DNA of 64,000 nt from Paenibacillus brasilensis (GTDB lineage: Bacteria; Bacillota; Bacilli; Paenibacillales; Paenibacillaceae), in NCBI RefSeq assembly GCF_009363115.1, contig NZ_CP045298.1, positions 4,089,501 through 4,153,500 on the forward strand. The letters run 5' to 3'. This document shows, one piece after another, positions 18,909-28,395 of the stretch (its first letter is position 1; each line of letters begins with the position of its first letter). Below the pieces are notes generated by a model. The model made no database searches. It saw only the letters and a list, made by a program, of their open reading frames with translations, and was not told the origin of the DNA. The translations under genes were made by a program, and so were the position numbers.

Positions 18909-20033
18909 ATGATAACGGAACCAAAGACCCAGCCGAGTTCCACTGCCGTGATTGAACGTGATGTATACAAGCCGATTACTACTTACGTACCATGCCGGGA
19001 AGTTCCGATTATTGGTACGGACATGTCTTGTAAAGAACTGTTAGCTCTTATGAAAACGCAGGAAGACATCCCCTGTGTCATCGTCGTTGATAAAAATAGC
19101 CTTCCATTGGGCATTATTATGAGAGATGCGTATAATCGCCATTTTACTGGCAGGTTTGCTGCCGCCCTCTTTTATAACAAGCCTGCGGCCATATTTGCCG
19201 ACCCCAACACACTCATTGTTGATCAGAAAAGTCCGGCATCGGACATTGTAGAGCTGGCGATGCTGCGCGATGATCAACGTTTTTACGATTGTTTGCTTCT
19301 AAAGGAAGGTACGCGGTTACTTGGTGTGCTCACGATTCGTGATATCCTGTCTGTCGTTCAGCGCATGCAAAAAGAAGCAGACGAGCACCGCGGTAATGTG
19401 GTTCGGCATAGCTATGACGGTGTCCATCGTATTCAGACGACAGTGCTGGATGCTGCCAAAGAGGCAGATGACAGTATGCGGCTCACTCGCTCGATGAGTG
19501 AATTATCGCGCCGCGGCAAAGTAGAGCTGGAGGATGTTCTGCTCTCCTATCGAGCAGTGACTGAGCAAATGCAGCGTCAGCATAAGCAGATGACGGCGCT
19601 AACTCAATCGCTGAATGACATTGCAGGCATGGCCTCGTCGATTCGAGCACTGGCAGATCACAGCGGACTGCTGGCGATCAATGCATCCATTGAGGCCGCA
19701 CATGCTGGCGAACATGGACGTGGTTTTCAGATTGTGTCGCAGGAGGTGCGGAATATGTCCCTCCAGACGAAAGCCTTTTCCGAACAGATCACCAGCTTGC
19801 TAGCGGACATTGAACAAATGCTGCGTGACACCGCAGAGCTGACGGATACAAGTATGAAGCAGATTCATACAGGCTCCCAATATATATCCGCCGGAACCCA
19901 AACCTTTGCCCAACTATTGCAGACAGTTACAGAAATTGAGGTTAAAAACAAGCAAATGTCCCGTTCAGCAGAGGAAGCGGCCTTGAACGCAGCCGGAATA
20001 GCGCAGGAGCTTGAGCTGATGCTGAATCCCTGA
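18909..20033 (+). CDS. Soluble CBS-domain protein with methyl-accepting-receptor-like signalling hairpin
   Basis: 374 residues with no membrane helix or signal peptide. Residues about 25-155 form two CBS-like repeats (ending LPLGIIMRDAY and RLLGVLTIRDIL). Residues about 175-370 are coiled coil with a receptor hairpin tip, GLLAINASIEAAHAGEHGRG, where the usual form is [16 protein letters not shown]. The hairpin is short and the tip altered, so coupling to CheW/CheA is uncertain. A PhoP box lies upstream and pstB2-phoU follow within 130 bp behind another box. I infer a cytoplasmic sensor, possibly of adenylate ligands, that belongs to the Pho regulon. Confidence 0.85.
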   Translation: MITEPKTQPSSTAVIERDVYKPITTYVPCREVPIIGTDMSCKELLALMKTQEDIPCVIVVDKNSLPLGIIMRDAYNRHFTGRFAAALFYNKPAAIFADPNTLIVDQKSPASDIVELAMLRDDQRFYDCLLLKEGTRLLGVLTIRDILSVVQRMQKEADEHRGNVVRHSYDGVHRIQTTVLDAAKEADDSMRLTRSMSELSRRGKVELEDVLLSYRAVTEQMQRQHKQMTALTQSLNDIAGMASSIRALADHSGLLAINASIEAAHAGEHGRGFQIVSQEVRNMSLQTKAFSEQITSLLADIEQMLRDTAELTDTSMKQIHTGSQYISAGTQTFAQLLQTVTEIEVKNKQMSRSAEEAALNAAGIAQELELMLNP

Positions 20034-20037
20034 TCAT

Positions 20038-20076
20038 TTTACATACCGTTAACAAATACACCACACTGGTTTTACA
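20038..20076 (+). promoter_or_regulatory. Extended PhoP box before pstB2-phoU
   Basis: Four hexamers on an exact 11-bp grid: TTTACA at 20038, TTAACA at 20049, a degenerate ACCACA at 20060 and TTTACA at 20071. This is the longest PhoP site of the window and ends 84 bp before pstB2. Confidence 0.8.
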
Positions 20077-20160
20077 CACAGCTTATATAATCTTCATATT
20101 GTGCAAATCAGGTGCAATGCTTGAGGACCATAACTGCAACACGAAGGAGATCATAAATCC

Positions 20161-20919
20161 ATGAATGATTCCGTAATCCGGATTGATAAGCTGAATTTGT
20201 ATTATGAGAAATTTCACGCCCTTAAAAATATAAACCTCGATATTCCTGAAAAAACGGTTACAGCCTTCATCGGTCCATCCGGCTGCGGCAAATCAACCCT
20301 GCTTCGTACGTTAAATCGGATGAATGATATGATACCGGGAACGCGTATTGAAGGCACCGTGAGTATTGCAGGTCAGGATATATATGGCGATACGATGGAA
20401 GTAGAAACGCTGCGCAAGCAGGTAGGGATGGTTTTTCAACAGCCTAATCCGTTTCCCAAATCCATTTATGATAACGTGGCCTACGGACCTCGTCTGCATG
20501 GAATCCGGCAAAAGGAAAAGCTGGACGAATTGGTCGAGCAAAGCTTACGGCAGGCAGCACTTTGGGAAGAGGTCAAGGATTTTCTGAAGCGTTCCGCTCT
20601 GAGCTTGTCCGGTGGACAACAGCAACGGCTGTGTATTGCCAGAGCGCTTGCTGTACAGCCGGATATTTTGCTTATGGATGAGGCGACATCTGCGCTGGAC
20701 CCGATCTCCACGATCAAGATTGAAGAGCTGGTTCAAGAACTGCGGGACAGATATACCATCGTCATGGTTACGCATAACATGCATCAGGCGGCGCGCGTGT
20801 CCGGTCGGACTGCGTTCTTTTTGAATGGTGTTGTGGTGGAGGCGGCGGATACAGAGGCGATGTTTTCCACGCCACAGGATTCACGCACAGAAGATTATAT
20901 TTCCGGACGATTTGGCTAA
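20161..20919 (+). CDS. pstB: Phosphate ABC transporter ATP-binding protein PstB (second copy, canonical form)
   Basis: 252 residues, the usual PstB length. Walker [11 protein letters not shown]-loop [16 protein letters not shown], signature [15 protein letters not shown], Walker [13 protein letters not shown] and [11 protein letters not shown]. It lacks the N-terminal extension of the pstB at 4844 and keeps the more common PstB residues. No permease genes accompany it, so it must work with PstCA from 2999-4827 or serve signalling with PhoU. phoU follows after 38 bp. Confidence 0.95.
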   Translation: MNDSVIRIDKLNLYYEKFHALKNINLDIPEKTVTAFIGPSGCGKSTLLRTLNRMNDMIPGTRIEGTVSIAGQDIYGDTMEVETLRKQVGMVFQQPNPFPKSIYDNVAYGPRLHGIRQKEKLDELVEQSLRQAALWEEVKDFLKRSALSLSGGQQQRLCIARALAVQPDILLMDEATSALDPISTIKIEELVQELRDRYTIVMVTHNMHQAARVSGRTAFFLNGVVVEAADTEAMFSTPQDSRTEDYISGRFG

Positions 20920-20957
20920 AGCCAACCAGATGATTAGGACGAAGGGGTGACTTCGAA

Positions 20958-21617
20958 ATGATACGTAGAAAAGGTTTTGATGAGGGATTGGATGAGCTGA
21001 GAGCCGTACTGCGCGAAATGGGTGCACATGTTTCGAAGGCGCTTGATCAGGCTATTGAATGTTTGCAGACCAAAAATACAGAATTGGCTCAGCAGGTTGT
21101 CAAAAATGATGCATCCCTGAACGCGCTGGAAGAGAACATTCTCGACATGGGTTCCAAGCTCATCATTACCCAGCAGCCGGTAGCCAAGGATTTACGCCGG
21201 ATTATTGTGGCATTTAAAATATCCAGTGATTTGGAGCGGATGGGCGATTTGGCACTTGATATTGCCAAGGTCACTCTGCGCCTGGAAGGGCAGCAAATCA
21301 TGAAGACGCTGGTGGATATTCCACATATGGCTTCCATTGTTAAAGAAATGATTGACGATGCAATAACATCGTATTTGGATGAAAATACAGATCTGGCCTA
21401 TAAAATGGCCAAAGAGGATGACCGTGTGGATTCCATGTACAGCAACATGATCAGCGATTTGTATGCCTTTATGGTAGAGAAGCCGGCAGAGGCCTCACAA
21501 GCCATGCTGCAACTACTCGTAGGGCGATATATTGAGCGGATTGGTGACCATGCTACGAATATCGGTGAAAGCACTGTATATCTCGTGACAGGGGAGCGGC
21601 CAGATTTGAATCAGTAG
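20958..21617 (+). CDS. phoU: Phosphate signalling protein PhoU
   Basis: 219 residues made of two three-helix PhoU repeats. The metal-binding motifs are visible as FKISSDLERMGDLALDIA and RYIERIGDHATNIGE. PhoU links Pst transport to repression of PhoR. ATG 20958 follows AAGGGGTGA. Cotranscribed with pstB2; a compound terminator follows. Confidence 0.96.
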   Translation: MIRRKGFDEGLDELRAVLREMGAHVSKALDQAIECLQTKNTELAQQVVKNDASLNALEENILDMGSKLIITQQPVAKDLRRIIVAFKISSDLERMGDLALDIAKVTLRLEGQQIMKTLVDIPHMASIVKEMIDDAITSYLDENTDLAYKMAKEDDRVDSMYSNMISDLYAFMVEKPAEASQAMLQLLVGRYIERIGDHATNIGESTVYLVTGERPDLNQ

Positions 21618-21634
21618 AGCGATCGAGTATATAG

Positions 21635-21703
21635 CGGTTGTTTCTGAACCAGACTTGTCTTTGAGATAAAAGGCAAATTTGGTTAGGAAACAGCCGTTTT
21701 TTT
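21635..21703 (+). terminator. Compound terminator after phoU
   Basis: CGGTTGTTTC pairs with GAAACAGCCG, AACCA with TGGTT, and an inner TTGTCTTT with AAAGGCAA, ending in seven T. Confidence 0.85.
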
Positions 21704-21794
21704 CTGAAAAAGGGGGCTTGTATGTTAAGATAGAAGAGGAATGCGTAAAACGTATGGACGTTTCAAATGTATTGATGAACTTGCGAGGTGCAAA

Positions 21795-24449
21795 ATGGAT
21801 AAACTCATGCTAATAGATGGTAACAGTATTATTTACAGGGCATTTTTTGCAATGCCGCCGTTAACGAATTCGAGCGGACAGCAGACGAACGCGGTGTATG
21901 GATTTACAACGATGTTATTGCGACTTCTGGAGGAGCACAAGCCGACACATATTCTGGTTGCCTTTGATGCTGGAAAAATAACATTTCGCCATAAAGGGTA
22001 CGAGGATTATAAGGGGGGACGGGAAAAAACACCACCGGAGCTGTCCCAGCAATTTCCGCTGCTGAAAGAGCTGTTGACCGCCTTCGGCATTGCCCAGTTC
22101 GAGCTGGATGGCTATGAAGCAGATGATATTATAGGTACCCTGTCCAAAACAGCGGACGAAGCGGGTTTTAATGTGTTGGTCGTCACTGGGGATAAGGATA
22201 TGCTCCAATTGGCTTCCGATCATGTTACTGTCGGCTTGACTCGCAAAGGGGTTACCGAGGTAGAGACATATGGACCTGAACAGATTCAGGAGCGCTACGG
22301 CTTGAAGCCGCTGCAAATTATCGACCTCAAGGGACTGATGGGTGATACGTCAGACAATATTCCTGGAATTCCGGGTGTAGGGGAAAAAACAGCGCTCAAG
22401 CTGCTGCATCAATATGGATCGGTGGAAGAAGTGCTGGCACATACGGACGAGCTGAAAGGCAAAATGAAAGAGCGCGTTGAAACCCATGCAGACGATGCGC
22501 GAATGAGCAAAGAATTAGCGACCATTTATCGAGATGTAACGCTGGACAAGCAACTGGAAGATGTCGTCTTTAGCGGACTGAGGGCAGAAACAGCCGGACC
22601 TGCTCTGGCGAAGCTGGAGTTCAAGTCCTTGCTGGAACGCTTATCCCTTGCGGGTGAGGTTGGCAGTGCGGGCGCAGACGTGGAGGAAGCCACAGCTGAC
22701 GTGACCGTGCTGGATGAGCAGCGGATAAGCGAATTGGTAGAAGTACTGGATCATGTAGATGTGCTGCATGTGGAGACGCATGGTGACAATCCGCATCATG
22801 CTGAAATCGTCGGTCTGATATTTGCCGCAGCGGGACGACAGTTTTTTATGACAATGGACGTACTGCAAAGTGAAGCAGGAACGCCTGTACGCGAATGGCT
22901 TGCTGCCCCTGAACGCAAAAAACGCGGTCATGATCTGCATCGTACGGATTTGGCTTTGCATTGGCACGGAATAGAGTTTGCCGGAGCCGAGTTTGATGTG
23001 CAACTGGCCGGATACTTGCTGGACCCGACCGATGCGAACCAGACGCTCAGCGGGTTGGCAGCCAAATACGGTCTGTCCTCCATTCGTCCAGATGACGAAG
23101 TGTTCGGTAAAGGCGCTAAATATAAAGTCCCTGACGTGGATGTACTGTCCGATCATGTGGCCCGCAAGGCGGCGGTGATCGAAGCGCTGGTACCTGTGCA
23201 GCAGGCGGAGCTGGAAAAAACGGAAATGCACAAGCTATTCCATGAGCTGGAGATGCCGTTGTCTCGCATTTTGGCCGATATGGAAAAGCAGGGGATTTTG
23301 GTGAACGTAGAGGAACTGCGCGGATTGGGTAAAGAATTTGAAGCCCAGATTGCAACGCTGGTGGGCGAGATTTACAGCATTGCCGGTGTAGAGTTCAATC
23401 TGAATTCGCCCAAGCAGCTGGGTGAGATTTTGTTTGATAAACTGGGCTTGCCTGTTATTAAAAAGACAAAAACCGGGTACTCGACCGATGCGGAGGTGCT
23501 GGAAAAGCTCGCTCCTTACCATGATATTGTGCAAAACATTTTGCAGTACCGCACCATTGCCAAGCTCCAATCGACGTATGTCGAAGGATTGCTGAAGGAA
23601 ATTTCGGAGAAAACGGGTAAAGTGCATACGTATTTCCGGCAAACGGTTGCGGCAACAGGGCGATTGAGCAGCCAATTTCCGAATTTGCAAAATATTCCGA
23701 TTCGGCTCGAAGAAGGGCGCAAAATTCGCAAGGTATTTGTGCCATCAGAGCCAGGCTGGTCTATTTTGGCGGCAGACTATTCACAGATCGAGCTGCGGGT
23801 GCTGGCTGATATTTCGGATGATGAGCGTTTGAAGGAAGCCTTTGTCCACGACATGGACATCCATACGAAGACTGCATCCGATGTGTTCGGTGTCCAGGCG
23901 GAAGACGTGGACTCCAATATGCGGCGTTCCGCAAAGGCGGTCAACTTTGGGATTGTTTACGGGATCAGCGACTATGGCCTGTCGCAAAACCTGAATATCA
24001 CGCGCAAGGAAGCGGCTCGCTTTATCGACCAGTATTTTGACGTGTTCCAAGGTGTTCGCCGTTATATGGATGATATTGTGAAGGATGCGAAGCGGGACGG
24101 TTACGTAAAAACGCTCCTGGAACGCAGACGCTATTTGCCGGAAATTAACGCCAGCAATTTCAACCTGCGTTCGTTCGCCGAGCGTACCGCAATGAATACG
24201 CCGATTCAGGGTACTGCAGCCGATATAATTAAGTTGGCGATGGTGCAGATGGATGCAGCGCTTCGAAAACGCAGCCTTCGCAGTCGTATGCTGCTCCAAG
24301 TGCACGATGAACTGGTGTTCGAGGTCCCGCCTGAGGAAATAGAAACGATGAAAGAGCTTGTCCCGACTATAATGGAGGCTGCATTGAAGCTGTCTGTGCC
24401 ACTTAAAGCAGAAGTAAGCTACGGCTCCAATTGGTATGAAGCGAAGTAA
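21795..24449 (+). CDS. polA: DNA polymerase I
   Basis: 884 residues. The N-terminal 5'-3' exonuclease (MLIDGNSIIYRAFFAMPPL, GDTSDNIPGIPGVGEKTA) is complete. The middle 3'-5' exonuclease fold has lost its acidic catalytic residues (HVETHGDN for the usual DTETDS, and no YxxxD near residue 460), as in other Bacillales. Polymerase motifs A (DYSQIELRVLA), B (RRSAKAVNFGIVYGISDYG) and C (VHDELVFEVP) are intact. GAGGTG before ATG 21795 sets the start, rejecting an ATG at 21741. Confidence 0.97.
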   Translation: MDKLMLIDGNSIIYRAFFAMPPLTNSSGQQTNAVYGFTTMLLRLLEEHKPTHILVAFDAGKITFRHKGYEDYKGGREKTPPELSQQFPLLKELLTAFGIAQFELDGYEADDIIGTLSKTADEAGFNVLVVTGDKDMLQLASDHVTVGLTRKGVTEVETYGPEQIQERYGLKPLQIIDLKGLMGDTSDNIPGIPGVGEKTALKLLHQYGSVEEVLAHTDELKGKMKERVETHADDARMSKELATIYRDVTLDKQLEDVVFSGLRAETAGPALAKLEFKSLLERLSLAGEVGSAGADVEEATADVTVLDEQRISELVEVLDHVDVLHVETHGDNPHHAEIVGLIFAAAGRQFFMTMDVLQSEAGTPVREWLAAPERKKRGHDLHRTDLALHWHGIEFAGAEFDVQLAGYLLDPTDANQTLSGLAAKYGLSSIRPDDEVFGKGAKYKVPDVDVLSDHVARKAAVIEALVPVQQAELEKTEMHKLFHELEMPLSRILADMEKQGILVNVEELRGLGKEFEAQIATLVGEIYSIAGVEFNLNSPKQLGEILFDKLGLPVIKKTKTGYSTDAEVLEKLAPYHDIVQNILQYRTIAKLQSTYVEGLLKEISEKTGKVHTYFRQTVAATGRLSSQFPNLQNIPIRLEEGRKIRKVFVPSEPGWSILAADYSQIELRVLADISDDERLKEAFVHDMDIHTKTASDVFGVQAEDVDSNMRRSAKAVNFGIVYGISDYGLSQNLNITRKEAARFIDQYFDVFQGVRRYMDDIVKDAKRDGYVKTLLERRRYLPEINASNFNLRSFAERTAMNTPIQGTAADIIKLAMVQMDAALRKRSLRSRMLLQVHDELVFEVPPEEIETMKELVPTIMEAALKLSVPLKAEVSYGSNWYEAK

Positions 24450-24520
24450 GATTTTTCAATGAGCAGATAGTCCCATTTTGGCGCTACTTCCGCTATAATA
24501 TAGGATGAGGTGAAGACATC

Positions 24521-25351
24521 ATGCCGGAATTACCGGAAGTAGAAACAATTAAACGAACACTTAACGAGCTTATCGTCGATAAGCATATAGATCATGTGAC
24601 TGTAAATTTGCCGCGTATCATTCAACGACCTGATGATATCCACGCTTTTGCGATGGAATTGGCCGACCACCGGATTACGGGGGTGGAGAGACGCGGCAAG
24701 TTTCTGCGGATTTTGCTGGACGGGCTGGTGCTTGTCTCCCATCTTCGAATGGAAGGACGATATGGATTGTACTCGCAGCATGATCCTGTGGAAAAGCACA
24801 CCCATGTCATCTTTCATTTTAAAGATGGTACAGAGCTGCGTTATCAGGATGTACGCCAGTTTGGTACGATGCACTTATTCCCGGCAGGACAGGATCTGCT
24901 TGAAAAACCGCTGAACAAGCTCGGCTTGGAGCCGATGGACGATTCCTTTACACCGGAAATGCTTCGTGCCGCTGTCGGAACCCGTTCGACTTCGATCAAA
25001 GCCGCGCTATTAAATCAGTCATATGTTGTAGGTATCGGGAATATTTATGTAGATGAATCGCTATTTAAGGCGGGCATTCATCCGGTACAGCCGGCAAAAA
25101 GCCTGACTGGTAGCCAATTTCATGTTCTGCATGAAGCAATTGTCTCTACGCTGGGCGCGTCGATTCAGGTTGGAGGCTCGTCCATCAAATCTTTTGTCAA
25201 CGGACAGGGTAAGACAGGTGGCTTCCAGCATCAACTGCAAATCTACGGACGTAACGCCAAGCCTTGTGTAAACTGTGGTACATTGATCGAAAAATCTGTT
25301 GTGGCCGGACGTGGCACGCATCATTGCCCGGTCTGCCAGCCTCTGCGTTAA
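24521..25351 (+). CDS. mutM: Formamidopyrimidine-DNA glycosylase
   Basis: Base-excision enzyme for 8-oxoguanine and related lesions. 276 residues. Catalytic PELPEVE at the mature N-terminus, a conserved Lys in VEKHTHVIF, the segment GIGNIYVDESLF and a C-terminal zinc finger with CVNCG and CPVCQ. 71 bp after polA with GAGGTG upstream; polA-mutM-ytaF-coaE is the common Bacillales arrangement. Confidence 0.97.
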   Translation: MPELPEVETIKRTLNELIVDKHIDHVTVNLPRIIQRPDDIHAFAMELADHRITGVERRGKFLRILLDGLVLVSHLRMEGRYGLYSQHDPVEKHTHVIFHFKDGTELRYQDVRQFGTMHLFPAGQDLLEKPLNKLGLEPMDDSFTPEMLRAAVGTRSTSIKAALLNQSYVVGIGNIYVDESLFKAGIHPVQPAKSLTGSQFHVLHEAIVSTLGASIQVGGSSIKSFVNGQGKTGGFQHQLQIYGRNAKPCVNCGTLIEKSVVAGRGTHHCPVCQPLR

Positions 25352-25459
25352 ACAGGCACATTCACGCCAAGCCCATCCTTCTCATATATTGTTCCAAGTA
25401 CCAATACTGCGAAGGGCTTCGGCTGTAAGGCCCTTCCTTCGCAATGGGAGGGAATTGGA

Positions 25460-26185
25460 GTGGCTAATCATTGGGGAGCCCTGCTGTTACTGGCATTTGC
25501 GCTAAGTTTGGACAGTTTCGGAGTCGGTGTTACATATGGTCTGCGCAAGATGAAAATTCCATTGCTGTCGATTGCCATCATTTCAGTATGTTCAGGTCTG
25601 GTGATCGGCATATCCATGCAGTTGGGCGCATTACTATCTCGTGTCCTGTCTCCTGTATATACGACTGTTTTCGGTGCTGTTATTCTGATCTGTATCGGCT
25701 GCTATTCTTTGATTCAAGCCCTGCATCGCAAAGAGGATTTGACGGACGATCCTGTGCTCGGGTCTGTTCTGGACCAGAAGAAGGGTGCAGGGAGTACAGA
25801 AACAGCCAAGACTTCTCTGAATACTCCAGAGATACAGCAGGAACGAACGGTATTTTCTCTGGAGTTCCGCAAATGGGGGCTTGTCATTCGTATTCTTCGA
25901 AGTCCGTCTGCTGCGGATATGGACAGTTCCGGCAGTATATCCGCGATGGAAGCGGTTTGGCTGGGCATCGCCTTATCGGTCGATGCGTTTGGAGCGGGGT
26001 TAGGAGCGGCCATGCTTGGTTTCCAGCCCTTGTCTACCGCGCTGGCTATTACGTTATTCAGCGGGACGTTTTTGATTGCAGGTATGAAGGCAGGCTTTTT
26101 CCTATCGGCGTTTCGATTTATGAAGGCGCTGGGTGTGCTACCCGCATTATTACTGATTATGATGGGCATATTGAAGCTGTTATGA
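25460..26185 (+). CDS. ytaF: Sporulation membrane protein YtaF (MntP-like)
   Basis: 241 residues, six membrane helices in two repeats, each with an Asp-containing helix (ALSLDSFGVGVTYGL and ALSVDAFGAGLGAAM), a plan shared with the MntP manganese exporters. A 65-residue cytoplasmic loop separates the halves. GTG start at 25460, with GGGAGG 8 nt upstream. Located between mutM and coaE as in Bacillus. Confidence 0.92.
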   Translation: MANHWGALLLLAFALSLDSFGVGVTYGLRKMKIPLLSIAIISVCSGLVIGISMQLGALLSRVLSPVYTTVFGAVILICIGCYSLIQALHRKEDLTDDPVLGSVLDQKKGAGSTETAKTSLNTPEIQQERTVFSLEFRKWGLVIRILRSPSAADMDSSGSISAMEAVWLGIALSVDAFGAGLGAAMLGFQPLSTALAITLFSGTFLIAGMKAGFFLSAFRFMKALGVLPALLLIMMGILKLL

Positions 26186-26196
26186 GGTGAAAGAGC

Positions 26197-26793
26197 ATGA
26201 ATATCGGATTAACCGGGGGTATTGCTACCGGAAAAAGCACCGTGTCGGCTCTTTTGGTCGCCAAGGGTGCGCTGCTGATCGACGCAGATGCCATTGCCCG
26301 GGAAGTTATGCTTCCGGGGCATCCGGTGCTGGCGGCGGTCATACAGCATTTTGGACAAGCTGTGATGAACAGCGACGGAACCCTGCATCGCAAAAAGTTG
26401 GGTGAGATTGTATTTGCAGACCCTGCCCAGCGACAGGCGCTTAATAATATTACTCATCCCGCGATACGTGAAGAGATGCGTCTGCGCATGGAGGCTTACG
26501 AACGGGAGCAGCCGGACAAGCTTGTTTTGGCAGATATCCCGTTATTGTATGAGTCTGGACTTGAGGGCCTGTACGAGGAAATTATGGTTGTTTATGTGCC
26601 ACGTGATGTCCAGCTCCAGCGTCTGATGCTTAGAGATGGACTGACAGAGGAACAAGCCGGACTTCGATTGTCTGCGCAAATGGATATTGAACAAAAAAGA
26701 AGCAAGGCTGATATCGTTATTGACAATAGTGGAACACAGGCTGAAACGAAACGTCAAATTGATCTGCTTTGGCAGCGAAAGGGACTTTCATGA
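26197..26793 (+). CDS. coaE: Dephospho-CoA kinase
   Basis: Last step of coenzyme A synthesis. 198 residues with P-loop GLTGGIATGKSTV, LIDADAIAREV and the lid region. GAGGTG lies upstream of ATG 26197, and the gene follows ytaF by 11 bp. The stop overlaps the next start by 4 nt. Confidence 0.96.
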   Translation: MNIGLTGGIATGKSTVSALLVAKGALLIDADAIAREVMLPGHPVLAAVIQHFGQAVMNSDGTLHRKKLGEIVFADPAQRQALNNITHPAIREEMRLRMEAYEREQPDKLVLADIPLLYESGLEGLYEEIMVVYVPRDVQLQRLMLRDGLTEEQAGLRLSAQMDIEQKRSKADIVIDNSGTQAETKRQIDLLWQRKGLS

Positions 26794-27353
26794 ACATACT
26801 GCGTAAAAAAAGAGTCCTGCTCACTTTGTTTGTCGGTTTTGTCCTGATTCTGTTTTTTAGTTCCAATTGGATGTCGTGGTTTTATCCGATTCAGTACAAG
26901 GATGAAATTCGGCAGTATTCGCAGACATATCAAGTAGACCCTTTTTTGGTGGCGTCTATTATCCGTGTGGAAACGAATTTCAAAACGAGCAAGCAGTCAA
27001 ATAAAGGCGCTTTGGGGCTTATGCAGATTATGCCTGATACGGCCAATTGGATTATGGACAGTGCTCAGGTTCAGAGGGTTCCATTGGATGACGTAAAGCA
27101 CGAGCCAGGAGCCAACATTGAGCTGGGGACCTGGTATTTGCATAATCTGTCTGCCAAATTTCAAAACAACCCGGTAGCGATCGTGGCCGCTTACAATGCA
27201 GGACCAGGAAAAGTTCAGGAGTGGCTGGATAAGGGAGTGTGGGATGGAAAGGAAGAGTCCATTAAGCAGATTCCCTTTGGTGAGACACGGCATTATGTGC
27301 AGCGAGTCATTTACTATTACAGGCAATATACAAAAATTTATAATGAGTTTTGA
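26790..27353 (+). CDS. Membrane-anchored lytic transglycosylase (SLT domain)
   Basis: 187 residues: a basic N-terminus, one membrane helix (about 10-30) and an extracytoplasmic SLT domain. Catalytic Glu is in RVETNFKTS, followed by GALGLMQIMPDTA and AYNAGPGKVQEWL. ATG 26790 overlaps the coaE stop (ATGA), so it is translated with coaE. It would cleave peptidoglycan at the membrane face; such a gene after coaE is common in Bacillales. Confidence 0.92.
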   Translation: MNILRKKRVLLTLFVGFVLILFFSSNWMSWFYPIQYKDEIRQYSQTYQVDPFLVASIIRVETNFKTSKQSNKGALGLMQIMPDTANWIMDSAQVQRVPLDDVKHEPGANIELGTWYLHNLSAKFQNNPVAIVAAYNAGPGKVQEWLDKGVWDGKEESIKQIPFGETRHYVQRVIYYYRQYTKIYNEF

Positions 27354-27394
27354 ATGACAAGTAAATGACAATATGGGCCTTCTCGCTTTAAAAT

Positions 27395-27434
27395 GAAAAA
27401 AAGCGCTGGAAAGGCTGTTTTTAGCAGCCTATCC
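27395..27434 (-). terminator. Terminator of the SASP gene
   Basis: Nine pairs with one mismatch between 27408-27417 and 27425-27434, followed on the minus strand by AGCGC and seven T. Confidence 0.8.
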
Positions 27435-27472
27435 ATACACTTTTTCTTATTACTTCTACATTATTACCGGGA

Positions 27473-27697
27473 TTATTGGTATTGACCTGCCAATTGTTGT
27501 TCGGCGATCGTTACGAGGCGTTTTGTAATGTAGCCCCCGATCGAACCGTTCTCATAGGAAGTCATGTTGCCTTGGTATCCATCTTGAGGAATGCTGATAC
27601 CCAGCTCTTGAGCGATTTCATATTTCATTTGCTCGAGAGCACCGGAGGATCTGCTGACTACCAGGTTGTTGGAGTTGCCATTGTTTCCTTGTGCCAT
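27473..27697 (-). CDS. Alpha/beta-type small acid-soluble spore protein
   Basis: 74 residues. Binds and protects DNA in the dormant spore. The family core is evident: EQMKYEIAQELGI with the GPR protease cleavage region, then GSIGGYITKRLVTIAEQQL. Asn/Gly-rich N-terminus. An AGGAGGTG site is just upstream of the ATG. Expression in the forespore from a sigma-G promoter is expected from the family; I did not identify that promoter. Confidence 0.95.
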   Translation of the reverse strand: MAQGNNGNSNNLVVSRSSGALEQMKYEIAQELGISIPQDGYQGNMTSYENGSIGGYITKRLVTIAEQQLAGQYQ

Positions 27698-27802
27698 TGT
27701 TGTTCACCTCCTCGCGACGTGGTAAACATATTATGATCCGTTTCGACAAAATTATTACTGTAAAGCATCGGGAATTTATTGGAAAAAGGAAGTGATGATA
27801 TT

Positions 27803-28270
27803 ATGAAATGTCCATATTGTGCTTACAATGGGACGAAAGTATTGGATTCACGGCCTGCGAATGATAATAAGTCCATTCGCCGCCGTCGTGAATGTGAGCA
27901 ATGTGCCAGGCGTTTTACCACCTTTGAAATGGTGGAGGAGACCCCTCTTATGGTCATCAAAAAAGATGGAAGCCGCGAAGAGTTCAGTCGTGATAAAATG
28001 CTGCGCGGTCTCATTCGTGCCTGTGAAAAGCGTCCTGTATCCGTCGAGCATCTGGATATGATCGTATCCCAGGTTGAAAATGCTATCCGCAATACAGCCG
28101 CCACCGAGGTAGATAGCCAGCAGATCGGTGAGCTAGTCATGGAGCAGCTCTACCCTGTAGATGAAGTTGCTTATGTACGCTTTGCGTCCGTCTATCGGCA
28201 ATTTAAAGACATTAACATGTTTATGAAGGAACTGAAAACATTGTTATCCAAAGATACAGCCAGCGACTGA
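27803..28270 (+). CDS. nrdR: Transcriptional repressor NrdR
   Basis: 155 residues: N-terminal zinc ribbon ([14 protein letters not shown]) and an ATP-cone ([19 protein letters not shown]). Represses ribonucleotide reductase genes in response to ATP/dATP. ATG 27803 follows AAAGGAAGTGAT; the frame runs eight codons further up but MKCPYC is the conserved start. Confidence 0.96.
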   Translation: MKCPYCAYNGTKVLDSRPANDNKSIRRRRECEQCARRFTTFEMVEETPLMVIKKDGSREEFSRDKMLRGLIRACEKRPVSVEHLDMIVSQVENAIRNTAATEVDSQQIGELVMEQLYPVDEVAYVRFASVYRQFKDINMFMKELKTLLSKDTASD

Positions 28271-28329
28271 TCGCTGACTGTATCTAGGATAATGGTGGGC
28301 AGATAATTAATAATTTTTTTATAAAAGTA

Positions 28330-28358
28330 TTGACAAAGGGTACAATATTTTATATGAT
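28330..28358 (+). promoter_or_regulatory. Sigma-A promoter of the tRNA pair
   Basis: Consensus TTGACA, 17-bp spacer, TATGAT. Start near 28365, about 30 bp before tRNA-Ala. Confidence 0.8.
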
Positions 28359-28395
28359 ATAGAAGTCGCTTGAAACGTTTCTAATTACAAAAAAT

